A DNA stretch of 64,000 bases, taken from NCBI GenBank assembly GCA_038030265.1, contig CM075938.1, positions 50,523,189 to 50,587,188 on the forward strand, given 5' to 3'. Numbering within the stretch: position 1 is the first letter of the stretch; each line of letters starts with the position of its first letter. The notes under the pieces are model-generated. The model was given only the letters and a program-made list of their open reading frames with translations. It did not search any database and was not told the DNA's origin. Positions 1 to 10,700 of this stretch are shown one piece after another. This DNA is from Corythucha ciliata (lineage: Eukaryota > Arthropoda > Insecta > Hemiptera > Tingidae). Made by a program: the position numbers and the translations under genes.

Positions 1-216
1 TTTCGATCTTTGGTGCATAACTGTGCCAAGCTATATCTCCATTTGTGCGCTTTCGTCTTCCCGTTTCAATTCAACAAGCATTTTTCAACATTCGCTTAAA
101 CTTTCAACAACGCATGCGTCTAAGCAATGCACGCAATTTTTGATATCCTTCCAGCTTTTTGAGGCATGCAATAGCGCATTCCTCGCGTTCAACACACCGT
201 GCGCCATGACGCTCAA

Positions 217-230
217 CCCCCCCCCCCCCC
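217..230. repeat. C14 homopolymer in a gene-free stretch
   Basis: Bases 1-573 hold no supportable gene. The only clear structure is this run of 14 C, one of many G/C homopolymers in the window. Confidence 0.9.
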
Positions 231-572
231 GGTCACATCACATCACCGACATACACATACTCATTCAAGTGTCATAAAAATCGAGATTTTTCGAGTTTTA
301 GCCACGAAATCAGGGCTGATTTTAGACCTGCGTGACCGGGGGTGGCGGTGAGATGAGTTCTCCCTCCCCCTGCCACATTTATCCTATTCGCCTAATTTAT
401 TAATGAATGGCGTGAACCTGGCCTTGATACATGAAGAGAGACATTTATTTAATGAAAGTCGTCCTATTCATTTGATCAGCAGTTTTTTAGTGCATTTCAT
501 TCAAAAATTGGTCTCGCCCTTTTTTCACTTTTCAGATACTTTTTCAAACTGTGCAGAGTTTTAGTGCATTTC

Positions 573-573
<1 letters not shown>

Positions 574-601
<28 letters not shown>
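574..601. repeat. poly(T) tract of about 28 bases
   Basis: An uninterrupted T run sits just left of the 16-bp minisatellite. It could be the reversed poly(A) tail of a lost retroelement or simple slippage. Nothing recognisable flanks it. Confidence 0.9.
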
Positions 602-603
<2 letters not shown>

Positions 604-604
<1 letters not shown>

Positions 605-1320
605 TGTCTGGTGTCAGTGGAGTCTTTGTGGTTCAAGTTTTCTGTGGTAAGACTTTTTGTGGCACGGGCTTTTCAAGGTTAGAGCTTTTTGGGGTCCAAG
701 CTTTTGTAGCTAGTGCATTTGTGGTTAGAGGATTTTGTGGTTAGAGCTTTCCGTTGTTGGAGCTTTTTGTGGTTGGAGACTTTAGTTATTTTCGCATTTC
801 TGTGGTTCAAGCTTATTGTGGTTCATTTGTTTTGTGGTCAAAAGCATGTTGGCGTTGGATTACATATTTTGGGGTCAGAATATTTTGTGGTCAAGTGCTT
901 TCTGTGGCTGAGTGTGTCTTGTAGTAAGAAATTTTTGTGGTTAGTGCATTTCTGGTTAGAGGTTTTGTGGTTGGAGCATTTTGTGGTCAGATCATTTTGT
1001 GGTCAGATCATTTTGTGGTTAGAGCATTTTGTGGTTGGAGCATTTTGTGGTTGGAGAATTTTGTGGTTAGTGCATTTTTGGTAAGAGGGTTTTGTGGTTT
1101 GAACATTTTGTGGTTAGAGCATTTTGTGATCAGAGCAATTTGTGGTTAGAGCTTTTTGTTGTCCGAGCTTCTTAGGTTTGCAGCCTTCGGTGTTTTGATC
1201 TTTTAGGGGTTCAAGTCTTTGGGGTTCAATTTGTTTTTAGCTAGACATTTTTGTGGTCAATGCTTTTTGTGGTTAGAGGTTTTTGTGATTCGAGTTATTT
1301 TTTGGTTACAGCATTTAGAG
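604..1320 (+). repeat. degenerate 16-bp minisatellite
   Basis: Tandem units with consensus CATTTTGTGGTTAGAG run for about 700 bp. They are most regular at 975-1160, where many consecutive units differ by only one to three bases. The open frames here (runs of Phe, Val, Trp, Leu, Gly) are translations of the repeat, because three units make 48 bp, a multiple of three. A second, shorter array of the same unit lies at about 7440-7660. Confidence 0.85.
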
Positions 1321-1640
1321 GTCTTTACCGCTTAATCTTGTCGTTCGTATTTTTTGAGCTATTTTATTTATTTATTTAGGCTTGTACAGTCGAGTATATA
1401 CAATTCATTTTTTTTAAATATTAATAATTCGATTTCATAATTTTTTAGTTGATAAGTTTGACGTCGGGTAATTAATTCCGCTAACAATTAATTATGTAAG
1501 TCGTCCACCCCAGGGAAAAATTTCCAAGAGATCCCTACACAAAAATAAAGGAGCCCTCCAGGTGGGGGAAAAGTCGGAAAGGGAACCACCCACCGGACAA
1601 CCCACTGAGCCACCCGAGCGGGTGGAAACCACCCACCGAC

Positions 1641-1647
1641 TATATAA
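1641..1647 (+). promoter_or_regulatory. TATA box of the LTR
   Basis: TATATAA lies in a G/C-rich setting, followed about 30 bp later by a pyrimidine-rich TCACTTC that could serve as initiator. This is the expected layout of a polymerase II promoter in an LTR. It is inferred from motif and position only. Confidence 0.45.
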
Positions 1648-2074
1648 CCCGAGCGCCGGCACTCCAAACTTCACTTCATGTCGAGAAGTCAAACGGGGAA
1701 CACCCCAGCAACCTGGACCAGATCTTCGGCCTGCAATTGGACCACTCGACTGGGAAACAGTACGACCCTCCAGCGGCTTCAACGACTGGGAACTTCAGAA
1801 CCCACGACGATCCGGAAATACAACAGCGACGACGCAGTCTTCCCGAAGCGATGGATAGCTCACCAAAAATCACGCCGTACGGGAAAACGTCCAGCGGTCA
1901 ATTGAGACGACTCTTGACCGTTCGTGACGTCACACCCTACCAAGGCATCCACTGGCAAAGCCTATTGGGAACCTTTCCGACCCTTCAGTGATTCGATCCT
2001 GACCGGTTGGCATAAGGCTGACCCTGACCGAGGCCTCTTACCCCGTTTTGTTTTTTTTCTCTGACCAGTGGGAC

Positions 2075-2600
2075 GGATAACCTTACGGGAACTTCCAAGC
2101 TCAACATATCCGCTGAGAAGACTCCGGACGCTTGTTGAAGTGGACACCCTATTGTGGATTAAACCGCCCCTGGCTCAAGTCGTCCCAAACCGGACGCATA
2201 GCTCCAAGTAAATCGGACGGATAACCTTACGGGAATCTTCCAAGTTCGACAAATCCGTCGAGAAGACTCCGGACACTTGTTGAAGGGAAACCCTATTGGG
2301 GATTAGACCGTCATTTTTTTTAAGTCGTCAGTAACCTGACGCATAGATCAAAACCGAACAGTCGGATAACCTTGCGGGAACCTTCCAAGTTCGACACATC
2401 CGTTGAGAAGACTCCGGACGCTTGTTGAAGGAAAACCCTATTGTGGATTAGACCGTCACTGTTAAAGTCGTCATACACTTGACGCATATATAAAACCGGA
2501 CCGGCAGGATAACCTTGCGGGAACCTTCCAAGTTCGACACATCCGTTGAGAAGACTCCGGACGCTTGTTGAAGGGAAACCCTATTGTGGACCTGACCACC
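2075..2600 (+). repeat. four ~145-bp tandem repeats inside the LTR
   Basis: The phrase GGATAACCTTRCGGGAA recurs at 2075, 2219, 2364 and 2507. Each copy continues with a conserved TCCAAG...GACACATCCG...GAAGACTCCGGACGCTTGTTGAAGG-type stretch and a CCCTATTG(T/G)GGA motif. Spacings are 144, 145 and 143 bp. The third and fourth copies are most alike, which suggests recent expansion at the right edge. Repeated blocks in an LTR often act as enhancers or in RNA packaging. Which applies here is unknown. Confidence 0.9.
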
Positions 2601-3010
2601 GGTAGGCATTCGTGCCAGACAATTGAGACGACTCCGGTCAATAGTTCTTCTCGTTCCCTCACCCCGGTGGAACTCGATAGATACTACGGGGCTTAGCGAC
2701 ACTTGTGTCTGCCCCAGAATTCGTCGAGCAAGACCGATCCTGTCCGAACCTTTCCCTGTCCTTGCCGAACCCGGCGAAGAAGACACTACGGGCAGCACCA
2801 AAGGACGCTAACGGACTGTTAGCTCGACAAGAGGATCTGCAACAGCGCGAAGGGACGCTACCAGACCGGCAGTAGCGAGTTCCACGCACCGGAACGACCA
2901 GAAACCATTAAAGAAAAGAATTGTTATTATTATTTCCGAAACAAAAGTTGTAAATCAGTTGTATTATATTGAGAATATATTGGGGCCTGTTACCCAAAGC
3001 AAACAACAGG

Positions 3011-3030
3011 TGGCGACCGTTAATTTCTTG
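3011..3030 (+). promoter_or_regulatory. primer-binding-site-like sequence
   Basis: TGGCGACCGTTAATTTCTTG lies 2-5 bases after the presumed LTR end. Starting with TGG (complement of tRNA CCA) and the TGGCGACC form are typical of Ty3/gypsy primer-binding sites. About 140 bp of A/T-rich sequence without a gag frame follows. Confidence 0.5.
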
Positions 3031-3400
3031 CATCTTCAACCCTCATCTTCGGGTCGTCCGAACGACCCCCATTAAGCCACACCGCGTCAAGTTATTGCCC
3101 TATACCTTAAAAGTGATACACTTGTGCCTGGGTACAGATCGTCATCTAGCCGTGAAATAAACATAATTTGAAATCGATAAATTTTAAAAAAAGATAAAGT
3201 TTTGTAGCCACAATAACTTGCGATTTTTTCTCAGATTCGGCCGTGAATTTCAGCCGCGAATGAGCGCCTCTTTTCTTTTTTATCCACTCGAATGGGGACT
3301 ATATTTCTCAATTTCGGTTGAAAATTTGCCATATTGCTCTATTTTTTCCCTAACCAAGATTATTTTAAAAATATTGTAGCTGCGATTTGTTTCACTTTTA

Positions 3401-3612
3401 AGGTCTAGTCACACACATCAGTGTCGTGAATGGGACGTGCCCTGTCCGGCACGCGGACGGGGCACGTCCGACAAGTAAAATATTATACTCATATGGGAAT
3501 TGAGAGGCTCGTTCACACCATTTAATGACCCTTTAATTTCCATTGAGAATAAAATTTTATTTGCCGGACGGGGCACGTACCGTTCACGGCACTGATGTGT
3601 GTGCATCGACCT
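3401..3612. mobile_element. palindromic MITE, PIF/Harbinger-like
   Basis: The ends AGGTCTAGTCACACACATCA and AGGTCGATGCACACACATCA (read inward on opposite strands) form terminal inverted repeats that extend, with mismatches, through GTGAA and GGGCACGT boxes. The element is 212 bp and flanked by TTA on both sides (3398-3400, 3613-3615). A 3-bp TTA/TWA duplication is the hallmark of PIF/Harbinger. It has no coding capacity. Confidence 0.75.
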
Positions 3613-3819
3613 TTATAGCCTTCATTTAGGGTATTTTGTTCAATTTTAGCCACGGACTGAGCCCAAGTTAAAGGTAGTCAAATACCTTTCATACATATGG
3701 CTTGAAAAATAAAAACTAGTTCAGTTTTTGCGGTTCTTTAAAAAAAATACTTTCTTTGAGTAAATTAATTTTTACATGGGGCCAGGTGTGAGGTTTTATT
3801 AAATTTATTAACATTAGAG

Positions 3820-4340
3820 TTTTATTAAAATTACCAATATACGCCGCGAATCAGCGATTAAAAAAAAAATTGGTCTGGAAGTTGCATCGAAAGACCACAA
3901 GTGGACGCTTTTGCACAGTTTTAGCCACAAAACAATTATAGCGCTTTTTCCAAAGTTTTAGCCGAGTACTTGATGCCCAACGATCAGCACAATAGTGCGC
4001 CTTCTAAATTTCATCCGATTAAGGCCCGCCGCAAATTGAGCCCACGAGTGGGTCACCCAAGCTCAAAAAACAGATAAAAGACTATCCATTTTCAACTGTT
4101 TTTTTAGCTTGGGTGACCCACGCGTGGACTCAATTTGCGGCGGGCCTAAGGACCTAATGAAACTCAGCGGGATCAGCGTATTTTCTCTATTTTAGCCGCG
4201 AAGTTGCCTTCAGAAAGGCACGAATTTACTCAACTCATGCGTGGCGTTTTCGTGGCCTGATTCGAATGTTCAGCCACACAATTTACTGAGCACCAGTAAA
4301 CGTCCTATATTCGGTCGGATAGACTGAAAGGATCCAAATC
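3820..4340 (+). repeat. dispersed long repeat, copy 1
   Basis: This stretch aligns by eye with 15640-16030 and 43290-43660. All share, in order, an AATCAGCGAT phrase, a CTTTTTTGCAGTTTTAGC-like phrase, AGCGCCTTCT, AGCGTATTTTCTCTATTTTAGC, a CGTGG..CGATTCGAAT-type phrase, the words CAGCCACAC, and ACCAGTAA(A)CGT. It is interrupted by the MITE at 4023-4146, which the other copies lack. Confidence 0.75.
4023..4146. mobile_element. 124-bp palindromic MITE with TAA duplication
   Basis: Arms read GGCCCGCCGCAAATTGAG on each strand and continue through GGGTCACCCAAGCT. The trinucleotide TAA lies on both sides (4020-4022, 4147-4149). The paralogous sites near 15845 and 43470 lack the element (TTAAGGGCCTAAAG and TTTAGGACCTAAAG), so they act as natural empty sites. 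The duplication length and structure fit PIF/Harbinger. Confidence 0.85.
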
Positions 4341-5439
4341 TAAGGGTGACTGAGCTGACGGGGAGGGAATCGCCCCTATGCCCGCCCCCCCTATAAAACC
4401 GCCCTCGCATGAAACAGCCTAACTCACAGTCTCACCTCCCACTTTTAACAGCAGAGCAGCCGTATCTATCAACTTTTCTCAAGTTTATCGCTCGAAACAG
4501 ATAAACTTTAGCTAATTCTTCCCAAACTTGCTAATTGTTTTCAATTCTTGCCAAACTTGCCAGGAATTTTTGAATTTGACCCACAAAATGGTCCAAACTC
4601 GCGGTTTCCCTCAATTTCTTATGACGACGAGCAGCCACACCTGTGATTTTTAGTGATTTTAATCGCGTAAATATAGTACAAGTCATGGTTTTGCCGCAGA
4701 TTTTAACCGCAGAACAGCCCCCACTCGAAGGATTTTTCAAATTTCATGAGTGTAACAGAAGACAAATTGCAATTTTCTGGAATTTCAGCCGCGAAATGGG
4801 CAAAAGCAGCCGAGCAGCCAATATTCCGACTTTTCTTTTTATTATTTAAAAAAAAAGTCCAACTTCACGGGTTTCTCACGTTTACAATCAAAATTTCCTG
4901 GGTGTTTGACTCATTCAAAGAGCAATTTCGCGGGTTTGCCTTTTTCAAAAATCTCAAAAATCGTCAAAATTGTCGAAGTTTGGGAGTTTTTGAAGCGAGA
5001 ATGCTCGGTTTTGATTTTCAGGGAACGAATCGTAAATTTAGCCATTTTTAAGAACGCTCACTAAGTCAGTTTTGCCAATATTTGGAAGTGATTTGCTAGT
5101 TTGCTATTTTTAGGGCAACAACTACCAGTTGGGCTACTTTCAAAGCGTGTATGATCGGTTTAAGACTTTTTCAAGGCACAATAATAATCGGTTTTGCCAT
5201 TGTCGGAACGTAAATGGCCAGTTTTAGCCGTTTTTTACAAAGTGAATAGTCCGTTAAGAAAAGTTTTAGAGCTCTTTAGAGTTATTTTCTGCCAAACATC
5301 AGGGCGTGAATAGCCAGTTTCGCCATTTTTTTGGGCCCAGTTATGTGTGCCATTTTTAGGGCGTCAGTTACGCGATCTGTATCTGCATACCACGAATTTT
5401 CAGTTTGGCAATTTTAAAGGCGCAAATGGTCAGTTTAGC
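4341..5439 (+). repeat. degenerate ~30-bp repeats, gene-free
   Basis: No gene is seen. Short phrases recur, such as GCAGAGCAGCC, AACTCGCGGTTT and, from about 5080, GCGNGAATGGTCAGTTTTGCCATTTTTAGGG. The last phrase is the degenerate relative of the clean 30-bp arrays at 28.6-29.7 kb. The frames of 68-101 residues at 4530-5050 are A/T-rich with no recognisable domain. Confidence 0.6.
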
Positions 5440-5515
5440 CAGAGGCGGATCATAAGATTTGCCGCCGGTAGGCATGAGAACTTGTGCCGCCCTTATAATT
5501 ATAATTGAGGGGGAA
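5440..5515 (+). mobile_element. possible hAT-type terminus (fragment)
   Basis: CAGAGGCGGATCATAAG followed by two GCCGCC boxes resembles the left end of hAT-like elements (CAGNGGCGG). No matching right end or 8-bp duplication was found, so this is a remnant at best. Confidence 0.35.
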
Positions 5516-6682
5516 AGGCTGCTACATTTCCTTATTCTTATTATTCATAACTGCTATTTTTGAATATTTGCTTATTTATATACATATCTGGAGAAAATCC
5601 CCTAACAAGGCTTAATTTAATGGCTATTGTTTCAATAGAAGGCGACACTTTACATAAAATGTTTCTTGTATGTACACTTATCTATCTTATTAATTAATCA
5701 ATAAGTGAACTATTAAACCTCGACAAAAAACTGGATGGCCATGGAATCAGAGGCTTCAAAGAATAGAACTCTGCTGAATTTTTGGGATGTGAACTTGTGA
5801 TAGGTACGATAAACCGCTGATTTGTGTATAAATGACGGATTTTGACAGTATGCGTATGCTTTTTGAGAAAATGTGCTAATTTTTTAGAAATGGGCTGATT
5901 TCCAATGGGCCAATTTTTTGGGTGTCAATTCTACCGGTGCGAACGAGCTTTTTTTTATTTCAATTTTTGCCGCGAATGAGCGATATTTCTCACTTTTAGG
6001 TGCAAACTTGCCCTTAAGAACATGCAGATTAGCAATTCTTTTTTAATTTTGGCCAAGAAGTTTCATCAAGAAACCTCGAACCGGAGCTTTTCCTCAGTAC
6101 ATGTCAGCTACAAACGAGTGTTTTTCCTCAAATTAGCCGCAAATTACCCACGTGTTCTCAATAATATAACCATGAATTAGTCTTATCCCCTCAATTTTAA
6201 CCGTAAATGAGAGAAGGTATCTATTTTATTTTAGCTATACATATATGTATTAGCGCTTTTTCCCGGTTTTAGCAGCGAATTATAGCGTGCTTTTTCATTT
6301 TCTGACAAAGAATTAGCGACTTTCTCTTCTACATATAGTCTAACACAGTGTCAGTGTCTTTCGTGAGCGGAAATTGAGCGATTTTAGCGTTTATAGCGGG
6401 TTTAGCGTTCACCCGCATCGCGAAAATCGCTGAAATCGCAGCGATTCCCGGGCGCTCACGCACGGCGGGACTTCAAAGTGCTCTCTATAGAAACTGCTGA
6501 TTGTCGTTTTTTCGATTTGTGACGTGAATTAGCGTTTTGGACACGAACGAAATATATCGCCGAAACTAAGAAAAACTGCCAATTCCCATTTGAAATTGAT
6601 ATAAAACGCTAATTACCAGATTAACTTGAGAAAAAGCGCTAATCCACAGCAAAATTCAGAAAAAACACTTTCGTATGGCTAA
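5516..6682. other. A/T-rich gene-free stretch
   Basis: No coding region is supported. Sequence to about 5900 looks unique. From 5940 onward degenerate CGCGAATTAGCG / TTTTTCTCAATTTTAGC words appear on the plus strand, i.e. the reverse orientation of the ~30-bp satellite. Confidence 0.6.
6363..6467. repeat. weak inverted repeat
   Basis: GTGAGCGGAAATTGAGCGATTTTAGC on the left roughly mirrors GTGAGCGCCCGGGAATCGC...TCAGCGATTTT read from the right on the other strand. It may be a decayed MITE. Ends and target duplication are not visible. Confidence 0.35.
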
Positions 6683-6886
6683 GGCTCGTTTCAAACATAC
6701 GCGGTTTCCCGAGGCGCGGTTGCTACGCGGCGCGAACGCGAGGGAGCCCCGCATGTGTGAACGGAGAAACCTCTTTAAACCGCAGCCGCGTAGAACCGAA
6801 TTTCTGTTCACACATGCGAGGCACCCACCGCGCTCGCGCCGCGAAGCAACCGCGCCTCGGGAAACCGCGTATGTGTGAAACGAGCC
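6683..6886. mobile_element. 204-bp G/C-rich palindromic MITE
   Basis: The arms start GGCTCGTTTCAAACATACGC on the left and GGCTCGTTTCACACATACGC from the right, and stay alike for about 85 bp through GGTTTCCCGAGGCGCGGTTG and a CGCATGTGTGAAC box. Flanks are TAA and TAG, consistent with an imperfect 3-bp duplication. The opposing frames here (67 and 87 residues, both rich in Arg) arise from the palindrome and are not genes. Confidence 0.8.
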
Positions 6887-7026
6887 TAGGCGGTGGAACA
6901 AAAAATCTCTAACTTGCATCTTATATAATTGAGAAAAGGCGCTGATTCGCGGATAAAATTGAGAAAACCCGCTGATACGCGGCTAAATTAGTGATAAAGC
7001 GCCAATTCGACGCCCGACACCTATAG

Positions 7027-7151
7027 CCCCTTTTACACGAGTAAGTTTTTTGATCAAAGTAGCCGTTTTAAGAAAAATTTACAGATGTTCCCAGCATGAA
7101 ACGGTCTGTTTGTAATCAGATTGAACAAAAAACTTACTCGTGTAAAAGGGG
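7027..7151. mobile_element. 125-bp MITE
   Basis: CCCCTTTTACACGAGTAAGT on the left is repeated inverted as ACTTACTCGTGTAAAAGGGG on the right, a near-perfect ~26-bp terminal inverted repeat around a 70-bp core. No target duplication is clear. Confidence 0.75.
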
Positions 7152-7339
7152 TCCAAGGTTGACATAAAACGCTCATTCGCAAAAAACGCTATCATTTGTG
7201 GATTAATTTTAGAAAATCATCCGCTGCTAAAATTTGGCTTCGTGCTAATTCTAGGCTAAAACAAAGGAAACGCGCCAATTAGCAGTTCCCTCAGAGGGAC
7301 GTTCGTGAATAAAATTGTAAAAAGTCAAGACAAAGTAAA

Positions 7340-7422
7340 AATTAAATTCCTTGTTTTTAATTATTAAGGGGCGTACATCCTTCCACCCTGGCTGGGCCAC
7401 CGAGAATTTTTGTCCGCCACTG
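7340..7422 (-). mobile_element. possible hAT-type terminus (fragment)
   Basis: Read on the minus strand from 7422, the sequence begins CAGTGGCGGACAAAAATTCT and continues with GGTGGCCCAGCCAGGGTGG. The CAGTGGCGG start is typical of hAT ends. No partner end is seen within range. Confidence 0.4.
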
Positions 7423-7439
7423 GAGGAGGGGGGAGGGAG

Positions 7440-7660
7440 GTCAAGCATTTTGTGATTGAAGGTTTTGGTGGATGGAGCATTTTGTGGTTTGAGCATTGCG
7501 TGGTTAGAGATTTTTGTCCATTGAGTATTTTGTGATGCAAAGCATTATTCTTGGTCAGCGATTTTTGTCATTTCGAGAATTTTCGTGGTCCGAAAATTTT
7601 GTGGTTCGCGCATTTTGAGGTTTTGAGAATTTTGAGGTGGGCGATTTTTGTGATTCGAGC
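7440..7660 (+). repeat. second 16-bp minisatellite array
   Basis: Units like GCATTTTGTGGTTTGA and GAGTATTTTGTGATGCA match the unit at 604-1320 but are more degenerate. The array starts right after the hAT-like terminus, which may mark the border of an inserted block. Confidence 0.7.
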
Positions 7661-7689
7661 GTTTCTGTATTAACCACCGCGGCGCCCTT

Positions 7690-10600
7690 CAGATTTGGAA
7701 TTCCCTGGAAGGTGAACCAGTCATGTTTTTTGGTAGATTGAAATCGCAGTTTTAGGTACTGACACAGTCACAAAACATTCGAAGTGTCTCCAGCAAAAAT
7801 ATTCAATTTCTATATATAAAAAAAGGCGAAAGGTCGACACGTTTAATGTTTTCAAATAGAAGCCAGATATAATTCTCTGGCTTTTTTCATGGTGTTTTGA
7901 AGGATAATTTGAATGGGTTAGACGCATTTCCTTTATATTCTTTTTATATTTCTCTCTTTTCTTTCCTTAGCGAAGTTATTGGAAGCGGGGGATTCGATAT
8001 AAGGCGTGAGCCATGAAAGCGTGCTGTACACGAGGAAAATTTATTATTCTTCTCCCTTAAGTAATAACCGTCAAACAACCTTCGCTCCCCCCCCCATCAC
8101 TTCCCCTGCCCGCAACTTGTATTGAAAAAACCTACAGATAGATCTGATTTCTGCTAGCTCAAACCTATGAAAAGAGGTGGTGGTGGTTGTGTGGCGTGGG
8201 GGGGGGGGCTAGGGTTTCTAGTGTGTGAAGGGTCTTATGACGTGATTTATAGGGGCGCGTATATATATATATAAAGGTGGAAAAAGGGTCTGAGTGGGAT
8301 TGGCGGCGTTGGTAGGGGGGAGGGGCAGGGAATGAAAGACCCGCCTTTTCTAAGTTCAACTCTTCTTCTTATGTGTTGACGCGCCCCCGCGTGACCTCCT
8401 AATCTTTGTAGCGTTACAATGGTGATGGAAGAAGAAGGGGGTGAGGGGTGGAAAGAGCATGAATGTGATGTCAAACTTCATTCGAAGCTCTTTTATGACG
8501 CATTCAAGTGATATTTTCTTTATTGTGTAATTCTAAAAAGGGTGACTCGGGTAATTGAACACAATAAACTATACTTCAACTATTTTATTAAACATCTTTA
8601 AACTTTTCGAGCGTCACAGTTTCTTCATTTGAAAAAAAATTGTTCAGAAGGTCCGAAATAGCGAACTAAGTACAAACTAAAATCAACGATTATAGCGCCT
8701 TGGTAACTAATTAATTTTTTGAGTAATAGGTACACTCTTTTTGCTTTATTATGCCGACTATTTTCGGGGCAATGCGCCCCATTATCAAGGCATCCACAGG
8801 CCGAAACAAATTTATTTTTCACATGTCAATCACACAAAAATTCCACCAATCCTACTGACATAAGGCATCAAGGAAACTTGTTCCTCTGTGGCTTGGAGGC
8901 AACAAGTTTCCTTGATGCCTGTGTCTGTCAGCAGGATTGACATGTGAATAAGAAATTTGTTTCGGCCTGCGGATGCCTTAATAATTGGGGCACATTGCCC
9001 CGAAAATAGTCGGCGTAATAAAGCAAAAAGAATGTATTGCTAAAAAAATTAATTAGTTACCAAAATTCATTTAACATTCACGATATAATTAAAATTTGAT
9101 TTCATTGCACCTTTTTTGCTCTTCCGTCCTTGGATTCTCATTGTTCTCAAAAGGAAGACAAAATTTTTACTTTTACCTTAAAAAGCAATATTCAAAGTTA
9201 AAAGGATGAAAAAAATGACTTCGATAAACACGACAATCGGCAAAGTCTTGAAAAACAAAGCGTTTTTCTTTCATTTCCACTCAAGAAAGCGACACGTGGA
9301 ATATACAGCGTTGAGAGGGGGGCGGGGGTGCACACCTCAGGGAAATTTACATGGAAGATGCCTCTTTTAACGGAGTTGCTATCATCTGGATCGCTACGCT
9401 CCTAACAGTCTTATCGCTTCACACACCTCCCTAAGGCTATACAATATTCCAGGAAACGCGCTTTTCTTCTTTCTTTTCATCTCTTTTTTGTACTATTGTT
9501 TTCATATTATTACTATGCTGATTTTTTACCTGTTAGTTTTTTTTCTCTCTCTCTCTCTCTTCCTCGTCTTGTCTCTTCTTTTTATGTTCCAAGTTCTTTT
9601 CTCTATACCGCGGAGTTTCCCTCTTCATATTTCCATGCTTTTCTCGTTCCCACAGAGAGCGAGAGAGAGATTATTAGGTCGGCCCTCTCCGCCACCCCCC
9701 CCCCCCCAAACACACCATCACAGCCTCCGCTCAGTAAATATCAGAATGAATGGAATGTCGGTTATTTCGCTAAACGCTATCCCCCCCCCCCCGCTATAAG
9801 ACGCCACCGCCTTTCGTGGTCCTTCATTCTCATCCGAAGAAGAAAATGTTGGTTGGCGAGGGGGAGTGGAGGGGTGGGGGGGAAAGGCAGTAGCGGGATT
9901 ATGAGCTGCGAGGTAATTTTAAATAGTGGAAGCGAGCAATAAACTTGGTGGTTCCCCCTCCCCAACGTTGAAGAGGGAAGGGAAATTAATTAAAAAAACC
10001 GGGATCGAGTCGTTTGTTTAAAAAAAAAAGTTGCGTTTTTATTGGCCCTATTTTTGTCTCAAAAAACTACAGCTGGGTGAGTGAGGGGGGGGGGAGGAAT
10101 GTGGGAAATCTCTTTCGCATCGATGACGGTAAAATTGACGCTAAAGATAAAGTCGAAACTAATTTGGGTGGGTGGGTGGGGGGGGGGTCGTTCGTTCTCA
10201 CCCATCAAGGGAGTTCCTCCAGGAGGCGACACATCAGCGGTCGGGCTATATACTTGAAATGCGTGAATTCGAAATGGGACACTAATGCCTCCCCCCCCCC
10301 TTCGTACCTACCGACGAGCCTTTGAGAGGCGTGAGAGAATCTTTATATTATACGCTCGTAAAAAAAAATGTATTGACTGTTAGGAGGGCACGCTGGGTAA
10401 GTTACGTTAGAGCTATTCGTGAATGTTCAATTCGTGCTCATGTTCCGTTCGATGTATCCATAACATCAGCCTTAGCTTCTTTTTGTGTGAGTGTGTGTGT
10501 GTGTGTGTGTGTGGTTATGACAAAAAATGATAAAAATCCTTAGAAATTACAAACTCGAGGTACTAAGCTAGCAGAATGTGGCAATAAACGAAGCCTCCTA

Positions 10601-10700
10601 CCTCAGAAAAGTAGACCTCTAAATGTTACAGATGAGAAAAAAGTCCAAGTACCTGAAAAGAACAAACACAAAATTAAAATTAGAGAGATTGAAAACCGCA
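7690..10700. other. gene-free stretch that looks unique
   Basis: No exon or conserved protein is supported. The sequence is low in the ~30-bp satellite and rich in simple tracts: (TA)n at 8260-8273, (CT)n near 9545-9561, (GT)n at 10485-10513, and C/G homopolymers of 8-13 at about 8091, 8202, 9696, 9781, 10085, 10180 and 10291. The open frames at 9488-9942 are low-complexity translations of CT-rich DNA. Regulatory or intronic function cannot be excluded. Confidence 0.5.
8700..9063. repeat. 364-bp near-perfect hairpin element
   Basis: Arms of about 170-190 bp are inverted copies starting TTGGTAACTAATTAATTTTT and including TTTCGGGGCAATGYGCCCC, GGCCGAAACAAATTT and CATGTCAATC. The innermost GGCATCAAGGAAACTTGTT pairs with AACAAGTTTCCTTGATGCC around an 18-base loop. 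The left arm has a ~17-base insertion relative to the right. It has no coding potential. It could be a foldback/MITE or the source of a long hairpin RNA. No target duplication is evident. Confidence 0.85.

Larger units (their letters stand above)
1495..3008 (+). mobile_element. long terminal repeat of a truncated LTR retrotransposon
   Basis: The block starts TGTAAGTCGTCC and ends at a TGT...ACA boundary near 3005-3008. A primer-binding-like sequence beginning TGGCGACC follows within a few bases. A TATA box lies about 150 bp from the left end and a ~145-bp tandem array fills the middle. Base composition is richer in G+C than the flanks. No second LTR or gag-pol is seen: only ~150 bp of internal sequence follows, so this is a solo or 5'-terminal remnant. 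The several 60-117-residue frames inside show no protein similarity I recognise and are probably chance. The exact ends are uncertain because there is no partner LTR to compare. Confidence 0.55.

Noticed and set aside
713..1149. Trp/Phe/Val-rich open frames
   Set aside because: Translations of the 16-bp minisatellite. Overlapping frames give equally long peptides.
1492..2889. Several 60-117-codon frames on both strands
   Set aside because: They overlap each other within the LTR and its tandem array and show no recognisable protein family.
6656..6919. Two opposing Arg-rich frames
   Set aside because: They arise from the G/C-rich MITE palindrome. Neither has a domain.
5440..7422. A complete hAT element between the ends at 5440 and 7422
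   Set aside because: The flanking 8-mers (AGTTTAGC and GAGGAGGG) do not match and the terminal sequences diverge after CAGNGGCGG.
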